Positions 34,470 through 43,683 of a stretch of 64,000 nucleotides of DNA are shown here, in pieces. The position numbers were made by a program, and so were the translations under genes. Source of the stretch: Cryptococcus deneoformans JEC21. Taxonomy: Eukaryota > Basidiomycota > Tremellomycetes > Tremellales > Cryptococcaceae. Under the pieces are notes generated by a model that worked only from the letters and a program-made list of their open reading frames with translations, was not told the origin of the DNA and did not search any database. The stretch is taken from positions 1,031,001 to 1,095,000 of the forward strand of contig NC_006684.1 of the NCBI RefSeq assembly GCF_000091045.1, written 5' to 3'. Numbering within the stretch: the first letter of the stretch is position 1; each line of letters begins with the position of its first letter.

Positions 34470-36499
34470 ATGACTCTCGCGCAAAAACCCGTCTGGGACC
34501 GCAACCAGATAGCCAGCAGGATCACCCAAGGCCAACAGCTCGTCGTCTACCATGACCGCGTGCTCAATGTCACCCCGTGGGCACCATATCACCCTGGCGG
34601 TGCTCTCGCCCTGCTTCACTTTGTCGGACGCGACGCTACAAACGAGATAGAGGCCTATCACTCCGACGCTGCTATTGAGATGATGAACAAGTTTACCGTC
34701 GCTAGAGTCGACATTGGCAAGAAGGGGTGGCCGCCATTGACACCGCCTATCGCTCTGGGGCTGGTCAGACATCCAGACGGTGTCAAAGGACATTGGGCGC
34801 GAGAAGGTCCTGTCACGCTTGGGCAAACTATTCTCCAGCAATCCATATCTCTCGATCCCTCGTCTGCTCCCATACCGCCCGTCCCCAATCCCAATCCGCC
34901 GTCTTCGAATCCAGCTGTAATTACTCTTGAACCAGCGCAACTAGAACCACCAGCATCGGCCGTAGACATGGAAAAGGAGGAACAAAGGTCAGAAGACTAT
35001 CGACAGTTGAAAAAGCGTCTAGTAGAGGCGGGTCTGTTCAAACCGCCAGGACCGTTGGCCGGGTACGGCACCGATATCATCCGGTATAGTTTATTAGCTT
35101 TCGGAGCGCTTTACCTCTATTTCAAGTAGGTCAAAAACTTTTTGTGGCTTTTTATGCTGACTTGTGAAGCACCACTGGCTGGCTTGGACAAATGGGATCT
35201 GCCACTTGCCTTGGTCTATTATTCCATCAATTAGCTTGTAAGTGTACCGACAAGACCTCTCCATGACGCTCTGCTCATTTCCCAAAAGTCGTGGTACACG
35301 ACGCGGGTCATACAGAGGTGACAGGGGTCTGGTGGTGGGACAGAGTCATTGGCATGACTGTCGCGAGCTGGATCGGCGGTTTGAGCTGTGGCTGGTGGTG
35401 TGACGTGAGTCTAAATAACAAGGAATTCTTTGATAAAAAAGAAAAAAAAAACTGACTGGGACTGCCCCTAGAATCATGATATCCATCATCGTTCGTTTAT
35501 TCACTGGAGAGACCAATCACAGCCGATTTACTTACTCACCACACAATACAGTCGTCACCAATCATCCCGAGCATGACCCCGACATTCAGCATATCCCATT
35601 TTTCGCCATTTCAAAAGAATTCTTCAACAGCCTCTGGTCCACGTACTACAAAAGGACGATGTTGCTTGACGCTTTTGCCAAAATTATGATTCCTTTTCAG
35701 TATGTCCAAGCGCTATACTCTCTCCCAGCATTGATCCGAGTACTCATCGGGCGTTAACTGCAGGCATAATCTCTACTACATCGTTCTGTCGCTCGCCCGA
35801 TTCAACCTTTACGCCAACTCGTACATGTATCTCTTAGGACCCAAGCCCAGACGGAATGCTTTCTGGGCATACGAAATCGCGGGTATCGTTTTCTATTGGG
35901 TGTACTATGGCTCTATGCTTCGACACCTCCCTTCTTGGCAGATGAGACTGGGGTACCTCTTGATCAGCCATATCATGGCCAGCCCGGTCCATGTTCAGGT
36001 AAGGTCCTCATTTTAGATCATTATTGTCGCCCCCCCCCCCCCCCCCCCCTGCACACCAAGCTAACATTTTCGCAGATCGTACTGTCTCATTTTGCGTGTT
36101 CGACTGAAGACCTTGGACCTGCGGAATCATTCCCCTCTCGTCAACTTCGTACGACGATGGACGTCATTTGCGATCAGAACGTTGAATGGATACATGGCGG
36201 CCTCAACCTGCAAGTGACGCACCATCTTTTCCCCAGACTTCCTAGGCATAATCTCCGAGCTGCAAGTATGCTGGTGAAAGAGTACTGCAAGGAGCATGAT
36301 ATCGTTTATAGAGAGCATCTCTTCATTGAAGGGTGAGTAAAAATATTGCTTTCAACCAAAAAGAATTTATTGATGGACCATTTTGGATAGGAACCGACAT
36401 GTCTTGAGCACACTTAGAGATGTCGCCAATCAGCTAAACCTTCTCAAAAAGGTTGCTGATAAAGAGATTGATGAAAGAATGGGAAGGCGACGAGATTAG
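34470..36499 (+). CDS. Delta-8 sphingolipid desaturase, cytochrome b5 fusion
   Basis: Front-end desaturase that inserts the delta-8 double bond in the long-chain base of glucosylceramide in the ER membrane. The N-terminal cytochrome b5 domain shows YHPGGALALLHFVGRDATNE with IEAYHS, giving both heme His ligands. The desaturase part has three His boxes: FVVHDAGH, NHDIHH (cut by an intron right after HH) and LQVTHHLFPRLPRHNL, the last starting with Gln as in front-end enzymes. Several hydrophobic segments lie between (LLAFGALYLYF, ARFNLYANSYMYLLGP). Five or six introns; one contains a run of 20 C. Starts at ATG 34470 (CCACCATGA context) and ends GRRRD at 36499. Glucosylceramide structure matters for growth at neutral pH and virulence in Cryptococcus (established for the pathway). 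Confidence 0.9.
36030..36049 (+). repeat. Homopolymer of 20 C inside a desaturase intron
   Basis: An uninterrupted C run between the GTAAGG donor near 36000 and the acceptor before ATCGTACTGTC. It lies in a short intron, so length change would alter intron size rather than the protein. Confidence 0.9.
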
Positions 36500-36857
36500 A
36501 AGGGGATTAGAATATCTGTTTTAACATTTTTTTTTCAACTTTTCTCTGTGTTGTCCATCACAAACAACATGGTATGCATGTACACATCTGATCATTTTAC
36601 CGCTGCGGTTACTACTGAGCTGCTGTGGGTTTTGGCTACTTGTGCGCAATCTTGAAAACTCGTTCAGTTCTCAACAGTTCACGATCCGCGTGATGATGTC
36701 ACCAGATAATCTCGCCCGTCTGTTATTATTGTTGCTCGTTTGCTTCGTCGTATAGAAAAGCGTCCGCCCTCTATCCTCGGCGCAGGAGTCACTTACCTTC
36801 CTCCTCACCTATATCTCATCGAATATCCCACTCATCCCGTACAATACGAACTTCATA
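36500..36857. promoter_or_regulatory. Desaturase 3' flank and LTP1 promoter
   Basis: A 358 bp gap between two plus-strand genes, starting with a T-run after the desaturase stop and ending in a pyrimidine-rich leader. No gene seen. Confidence 0.4.
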
Positions 36858-37033
36858 ATGCCCGCTGATAAGCCTGAAAAGATAAAGGTCCTCATGGTGT
36901 GTCTCGGGTGAGTGATTTCTGGTTTCTCATGCGCATTTCATGTTGTTTCTGTTCGCCAGGCCATGTCTAACCTGATTATGTTTGTAGCAAGTTGGTCTGT
37001 CTCCCTCGATATGTTGTAATATTTGCTTACCTA

Positions 37034-37072
<39 letters not shown>

Positions 37073-37852
37073 CTTCCAACTTTAGTATTTGGTGAGCTAA
37101 TCCCCTTCTTTCTCTTCCTCATCAAGCATCTTTGAAACTCACAGGGTAATAATTAAGCCGATCGCCCATGGCAGAAGCTGTCCTCAAACATCAAGTGACC
37201 CTCCGGCCTGAAAGTTTTTCCTCCAAGTTTGATATTCGTGTAGATTCTGCAGGAACCGGTGCTTACCATGAAGGAGAGTCTCCAGATTCCAGGTAAGTAA
37301 TAATACCTTTTTCCACCGTTGATTATTTTTGTGTGTATGTGTTTGCTCGAGCTCATTTTTCGGTGTGTCCTTCCTCAAGGACGGTAGCAGTTTGTCGAAA
37401 GGTGAGGGGGTCACACCTCGCCTGCAAGTGCAAGCGTTATATACAAAGGATACTTATGTAGACGTGTAGCACAATGTCCCAATAAGTGGCGTGGCAAGGG
37501 CTGTGGACAAACGTGATTTCCAAGAGTACGATTATATCCTTGCTATGGATCGGCACAAGTGAGTACAGACATCACAACTCTTAACATTCATTTTTTTAAT
37601 ACTTATGTTACCTCACCTATTAGCTTGGAAACCCTCTTACACAGACAGCCTGCTTCGTCAAAGTCCCACATAACACTCTTTGGCTCGTATGATCCCTCTT
37701 TGCCACAGTCTGCCATTGGGCTTCCCAAAACACGCGCTCCTGCGATCGAAGACCCGTACTATGGTGGGCGAGATGGATTTGACAAAAGCTTTGAAAGCTG
37801 TGTGAAATTCAGTAATGGATTTCTTGATTGGTTAGAGAGGAACCGGAACTAA
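36858..37852 (+). CDS. LTP1: Low-molecular-weight protein tyrosine phosphatase
   Basis: Cytosolic LMW-PTP, which dephosphorylates phosphotyrosine and aryl phosphates through a Cys-phosphate intermediate. Joining all exons gives VLMVCLGNICRSPMAEAVLK, the catalytic CX5R loop, then DIRVDSAGTGAYHEGESPDS, VCRKHNVPISGVARAVDKRD, YDYILAMDRHNLETLL and EDPYYGGRDGFDKSFE, where the DP motif holds the general acid. Exons: 36858-36907, 36988-36990 (3 nt, CAA), 37086-37091 (6 nt, TATTTG), 37158-37292, 37380-37401 (22 nt), 37470-37558 and 37624-37852. The phases close exactly at 177 residues, the family size. The 3 and 6 nt exons encode the Asn-Ile of the P-loop, so correct splicing is needed for any activity. 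Confidence 0.93.
37035..37072 (+). repeat. (AAT)n microsatellite in LTP1 intron
   Basis: About eleven AAT units within the short intron between the 3 nt and 6 nt microexons of LTP1. Variable length here would change spacing between two microexons. Confidence 0.85.
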
Positions 37853-38038
37853 GTGTATTAGATGAGAATTTGAGACAGCATTTTTCTGCATAGATTTGTG
37901 TGTAAAGGGACATGATGAAGCAAGGTAAAAGAGTGGCACAATCATACGACATTATGATAAAAATGGTAATCTAGCTACGCTGCACACGCTACATGCTTTC
38001 TGTTAAGTCGTTGGCGATATATTACACAAGTTAAGTGA

Positions 38039-41000
38039 TCAATGCTCCTTTTCATACTAGATAGTTGTTAGTGCGCCATTTAATCATTTTATACGTGTTA
38101 CTCACGAAGCACAGATAGGCTTTCGCTCTCAGCACTTCCTCCACATCGACTTCCCTTATATACTCACTAAGGAAAGTCAGCATTGTTTTCCATGATTAAA
38201 TGATATACATACTCAGAACAGAAAGCCCACACTCTCCTGTCCTTCTTCGGGGCATTGTCCGCCTTCGTGCTCTTCTGTTCCTCGTTAATTGAGGTATCTG
38301 ATCGCTCGGCAGGAGCATCTTGCGAGGTCGCGCCGTTTACAGATGCCTCTGACGAATCGCCTTCTTCCTTGGGCTGGTCTTTGCCAAATACCATCTCAGG
38401 ATCAACCAAGACATAAGCGACATAGTGTCCGAATGTCATATCGCCCACGTGGACGACAACAGCTATATTTGGTCATTAATATACCCTGTCAATATAATAG
38501 CCTATTGGACTCACCATATAATCGATACATCACCGATTCCACTGTTTCAGGTCCCTGCATAGGATTCGGCCAGTCCATGTAAGGGGCATGAGGGCCATTT
38601 GGAGTTTGCGACACCTTGTAATCTTTACGATTAGGCGCAAGATAAGGGGCAATATCTAAACGTTCGGGGAACGATACAATAGGGGTAGACAAAATGCAGC
38701 TCATTTTTATTTTTATTTCTGTTAGGGAAGCAAAGAGAGACCTGATTTCAGGGTGGGGGCTCAGGGAATGACGACAGTGGGTCCAGAACAAGTCGGTGGG
38801 GGTCAGTGAATTTGTCGAGTGACCTTAATAGATACGCGACTGATTTTGACAATGTAGCAATACTTTGACATGTGTTGCTTTTTGAATACCTAATCTTTTA
38901 TAACATCCAGCATCCCAGCCAACGTCCGAGTCTCAAGAGCAAAATATTGAGTATGCTAAGACGGTCAGCAGAGTATAAACCACAGCATAGGCAGGAAAGC
39001 TCTATCAAATGGTAGTGGCCCTCCTCGTTCATAAGCAGCTCCTCAAGGCTGGCATGTTCAGTTAGTATCATATGGTCTCAGAACACCTTCTTGTTAGTCA
39101 GTTGTGCCCAGAAGTATGGTCAGAATTTGAGGTAAGAATAGTGGGGGTTGATATGTGTAATTAAGAGCACATTAAAAAAAGACGCACTGAAACGCTTTGA
39201 AATCATGCATTCTGAAGCACGAAGAGCGAGTTTGAATTGTCAAATGAATTAAACGACCTCCAGAGGCCGTTTAATTCGAACGGCTTTTTTCAAGTTATTT
39301 CAAGAGGAATTTCCTTTCATGGTAAATCCGACTCGGACTTCTGCCAATTCAATTCCAGGGTTTTTACGCCACAAAGGGTTCAGGAATGTCATTTTCCCTG
39401 AGGGAATTGGCAGCTCGTTCATCAATTCAGAATTATCATCGAAATAGCATGCATTTTGTCTACCCCTATAATATCTTCCATCCTAATACGAATCAGCTTC
39501 ATGGTCATCATTTTACATACAGAAAAACCAACTTTTTGAGAGAAGCAAAAGTGTTGAACGCCGAGCTAAGCTGCTTGAACCGTTTAAGATGGAAAACAAG
39601 GACCTCCGGGGACTTTGAGATCAAGTAACGCTTGTAGGCCCGGCCCATAACGAAATGTTTGCTCTTTTTCCTCTTGGGTTTGCCACTCTCACCTTCAGAT
39701 TCACTCTCGGAATCGGACAAGTCATCAGATTCTGACTCGCTTCGGTCCCGGGCGTCTGCATCCTCGCCAGTGTCAGCTTCCGAGGGGAGTATGATGCTGC
39801 CAGAGTTCGAATCTTGATATGCGAAGCTCTGGTCAACATGGGTACTGGCCATGAGGTCTACCAACGTGTCATCGTCCTCGATTTGTCTTTTTAAAGGGGA
39901 GTGTGCGCGGGTATCTGGGTCACCGGCACCGGAGACAGACCCGAGAGAAGGATTTCTACCCACGCGATCGGAACGCCCATTGTGAGGCGTGGGAGAGTCC
40001 GAAGCAGATCCGGGCCGGATGGAAATGGAAGGTGGAGGAAGTCGTGGGCTACTAAGCAACAAGGCTTGCTCAACGCTGTTGGCCATTTCCTCGGAATGAC
40101 TCGAGTTCTTTGTGGAGCCCTCGGGATGTTTTAAAGGAGGCCCAGCAGAAGTCGACAATGAAGGCGTAGAGTCTCCAGGTACGATATTCTCATCCTCCTC
40201 TTTCACAGTAGCTTCATGATGATCATATCGGCCATGCTTGATGCGCCAACATTTATGACAAGCGAAAGCATTTGAACCCTCGAGAATCTCGACAGTCGTA
40301 AACTCTCTAAGACAGCGCTCCAAGCCGGTTTCGACCTTTGGCGGTTCACTGTTCACCGGGCCACTTCCATTTTGCGCGGCACGTAATTTGGCGATGGGGT
40401 CTTGCTGCTCAGCAGCCTGAGGGGGTGCTAGGATCCTGGCTATGTACGCCGCCTGGGCGGGAGTAGGAGTAGCTTGGCGCTTGTTGTGAAAATGATGATG
40501 GCGCAATCGTTCACTCAGTAGAGAAGGTGATGGTGGCACAGTATGAGTCTTCTCTGCCTCAAGAGTGGGAGTGGCATTGACGCTTGACGAAGCGCTGCTG
40601 GGCCTGCTGTGAGCGCGTTTCCTCCTACTGAAAAGATTGAATTTTGTCGAGCCTGTTCTCCCAAGGCTGGCACCTTCGCTTTCAGGGATGCTCAAAGTTT
40701 TCCGTCTACCGAAATGGGAGGTATTGGGGTTGGTTTCAGAGTCTGAAAGTTCGTTATCGGAAAGAGCTGAAGGGAGTGGTTGGCTGGGTGAAGTCGGAGG
40801 AATATCAGGGGAGTTTTTGGCAGTGGAAGACCTCCCGGGCATAAGTCTTTGAGCAAAGGCTAAGACCTTGTCCCGTTTACGAGTTCGTTCGCCTTCGTTT
40901 GGCATTTGAAGAGAAATGTCAAGGAAGCCTTCGTAAGTGTGGGACAGCTGATGATGATCAGTCTTTTAACAATATACTAGATAGTAGAGTGGGTGACTAA

Positions 41001-42011
41001 ACTTACAGCTTTACACTTTTCACAAATCACCACACTGGCAAGCAATCCACCGAACAGGACATCCACAAAGGGAGTCAATTTTTCGTTCACCGTATTTTCC
41101 ACTAGCGTTTCCACTGATTTCTCTACTGAATGATCCCCACTCTCCTCATCCGTTATTTTTACTTCTACCTCAGCAGGATTGGCGGAAGGTTCTTCTGTTA
41201 GGACTTTACCAGTCACAACGCCCAAATCGACGTCATCGGGCTTAAGCCTCGACATTGGGTCTATCCGTGCGCTCAAACCCGGAGTCGCAGGCAGAGAATG
41301 AGCCGGAGACGGCAGCGGCGACACCATGGGCGAGATATGATCATGAAGTTGCAAGCCCTGGGTTTCTACATCGGCTTGAGATGGTTGAATGGCCGCCCGC
41401 TTTTTTCTCCTGCCCTTCTTTTCAGGTAAGTCCTTGGGCTGCAGAATTTTGATAGCATCTTTCTCCTCCAATTCCATCAAATCTAACAAATGTCTCAAAA
41501 ACTCGTGAGCGTCTTGCTGATCAAAGTCATTGTACTGTGGATGCTTTGCGCTGACAGTTCGCAACATATTTGTCAAACGCATGCAGCCCTCATCTCCGAT
41601 ATATCGGTCTTTCCGCCGATATCCTTCATGAAGTGCTGAAGTGAATGCGATGGTGATGGGTAGCTTGTCATAGAGTTCGGGTTCGAGGATCTCTTCATGC
41701 AAAGAAGGAATTTGGGAGCGGGGAACCACGGGAGCAGGGAGAATGGAGTTGGAGAGCGGGTTGAGCGGTGAAACAGGGGAGGCGGATAAGAGCGAGGTAA
41801 GCGAAGCTGTGGCGCTCAACTACAGAAATTTCGTTAGTGATCCAGTCTAAGGATTCGAGGAGAAATCACGTACAGCCTGAAAGGTAGAGTTTAAGAAGCA
41901 TGTATTGTATTCATTCGCTATACCAACGGGCTTGTAGCGGTACGCCGGGCCGGAAGATGGGTCGTCCGAAAAAGGGGCGTTGGAAGACTCTGTGGCTTTG
42001 GTGGTGGACAT
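38039..42011 (-). CDS. Ubiquitin carboxyl-terminal hydrolase, USP16/USP45 type
   Basis: Cys-protease deubiquitinase, about 1000 residues. The product starts MSTTKATESSNAPFSDDPSS; the Cys box follows (IANEYNTCFLNSTFQAL), then QQDAHEFLRHLLDLMELEEK. Zinc-binding pairs CEKC and CHKC flank a long Ser/Pro-rich insert (GGRRKT..., SRRKRAHSRPSS, acidic DDLSDSESESEGESG). Then come SPEVLVFHLKRFKQ, IVSFPERLDIAPYLAPNRKD and the His box GDMTFGHYVAYVLVDP; the end is RVWAFCSEYIREVDVEEVLR with AKAYLCFYEKEH. All catalytic boxes are present and in order. The intron between FHLKRFKQLSSAFNTFASLK and the SFPE segment is about 800 bp instead of about 60 and carries inverted repeats (separate entries). Stop at 38041-38039. 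Confidence 0.9.
38673..39475. repeat. 26 bp inverted repeat flanking an expanded USP-gene intron
   Basis: The left copy, 38673-38698, reads GATACAATAGGGGTAGACAA then AATGCA. The right copy, 39450-39475, is its reverse complement with two mismatches. The left copy overlaps the start of the downstream exon (coding TPIVS on the minus strand). The copies are about 750 bp apart and nearly bracket the unusually long intron. They may be MITE-like termini or an inverted duplication of an exon junction. No target-site duplication was identified. Confidence 0.75.
39246..39277. repeat. Perfect 10 bp hairpin inside the USP-gene intron
   Basis: GAATTAAACG and CGTTTAATTC are perfect complements separated by 12 nt, followed shortly by a T6 run. 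A second 10 bp inverted pair, CTGCCAATTC at 39341-39350 and GAATTGGCAG at 39404-39413, lies just to the right. The intron is thus rich in foldback structure. Confidence 0.75.
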
Positions 42012-42840
42012 GGGGATGGTGGGATGTGGGAGGGGGGTGGCGAGGGGGGAGCGACAAGACAGAGATGTTCAGTTTAGATGAAGAGTGAATATGACAGTCG
42101 GCGAATACGTATGTAGTACGAGCGACGAAAGGCGACAAGGGACTACAAGAAATGCCCTGAAATTGACCATCGGAGACCCGCGCAAGCCCTTGCTGCCCCC
42201 GCATATAAAAAAATGAACGCTCTTGAGCTACTTCCGGCAAACGCCAAAGGATATTATTATTATGGTCCACGCATCTTTGAAAGCGCATTGCTGGACTATC
42301 CACCTGAAGACCAATACCATGTGTGCTATGACAGAAGACGTGCCCACCTTAGTAACTGTTGTAAGATTAAGTAATCGATTCAAAACATCGCCATTAGGAT
42401 TGGGTGTCTTTTCCTCATCAAGTGCACGCAGCAGTATAGTCATAGCATTGGTGATACTTCTCCCGCAACATCTCTCCATGTACACCTCCTACATCCCTTG
42501 TGAAAATAAAAGACACAGAGCTCGAAGTAGACCCGAATACAACGAACCTCAACAGGGATAAGACATCCTGCGCTTGGCCGCCTCACCCACTGCAGGCATG
42601 GCATCATAATGACGCTAGCTTTCCGCGTACTACGTCGACCATCAGCGCAATAGTGTACTATGGTCTGCACTTGAGTGCGGACGGGAAGCATCATTTAGAC
42701 TTTCATGATGTGGCATACACTCCTACTTATCGTACAAACAATCCCTAAGGACATATCCTTCTCATACTAACTTTTACTTGTCCCACGTTAACTGCAACGC
42801 GCCGCAAAAACTCGAGTCTTCTAACCGGCATACACAAAAT
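42012..42840. promoter_or_regulatory. Promoter of the USP-type gene and 3' flank of the RPEL gene
   Basis: An 829 bp gap upstream of the minus-strand deubiquitinase start. No coding segment is supported and no defined regulatory motif is obvious. Confidence 0.4.
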
Positions 42841-43683
42841 CTATTGAGGGGTCGGAACCTCAGAAGCTATATGGTCGTCAGTTAGTAAGGAGACACAATA
42901 AATATTCACGTTGCCACCCAAATCACCCGCTGCCGTTCAACGAGGATGACTTTGGGGCCAACTGGAAGATCACTTACGGTTGAGGATACCCTTCCGGACA
43001 AGCTCTTCGGGAGGCGGTCTCTGGGCGATTTCTTGGTCAAGAACATCCTGAACGCAAATTCAGCTTTGAAAGGGAGATAGGTTACAGAGCTAACATACCA
43101 TGTTCATAGCCTTTTCAAGGTCGGCCTTTTTACCAGCCAGGACGTCACCAGGCGAACCTAACAAGCACATGAGTCTAAATCCCTTAATCTCCGGCTCAAT
43201 CGTACCTTTCAAAATACCCTTATCTTGGAGCTCATCGGCAGATCCTCTCCTCTCATACAACCTTTCAAACTTGGCCTTGTCCATCTCATTCTTGGGGCTC
43301 AGATCGTGACTCCTGTCGACCTCCCCTTCGGCGGGCACACCTCTGGTACCAGAGCTGGAGGTGGCACTGGTGCCGGTGCTACTAGGGGTTGGAACGATAT
43401 CGGGGACCAAGTCATGGGCTTGAGCTTGAGCTTGGCTGGCGAGATTGCCGGCAACATTAGTCGCCTGTGAACCAAGATTCTTCGCCTGAGAAGCGACATT
43501 GGCCGCGGCATCAGAGTTAGCGGCTTGAGTAGCCAGGTTGGTCGCCTGGGTAGCAAGGTTGCTGGCCGTGTTGACAGCGGTGTTAGCCACGTTGGAAGCG
43601 GCTTCAGTAACTTGATTCAAAAAATTGGCTGAGAAGACGTAAGAGAGGATCCGAATTGAGACTGAAAAACGGGACGTACACAT
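42841..43683 (-). CDS. RPEL-repeat protein with amphipathic helical repeats
   Basis: Two C-terminal RPEL-like repeats are visible: KFERLYERRGSADELQDKGI with LKG, and VLDQEIAQRPPPEELVRKGI with LN. RPEL motifs bind G-actin in animal MRTF and Phactr proteins; fungal members are small and poorly studied. The N-terminal half, starting MSNFLNQVTEAASNVANTAV after a one-codon first exon (donor GTACGT), is a run of quasi-11-residue Ala/Asn/Thr/Gln repeats (ASNLATQATNLATQAANSDA). It should form a long amphipathic helix, like membrane- or desiccation-associated LEA proteins. Four introns; the end is SEVPTPQ with TAG at 42843-42841. The first repeat has Gly where the motif usually has Pro. Actin binding is inference. 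Confidence 0.75.

Noticed and set aside
34019..34555. Alternative long frames on both strands across the G-rich tract
   Set aside because: High GC removes stop codons in all frames; only the minus-strand frame continuing into KEAKRIVRELDVV connects to further exons.
39246..39413. Hairpins as part of a CRISPR array or a Pol III terminator
   Set aside because: Only two unrelated foldbacks with no regular repeat-spacer order, in a eukaryotic intron; T6 alone is weak evidence for Pol III.
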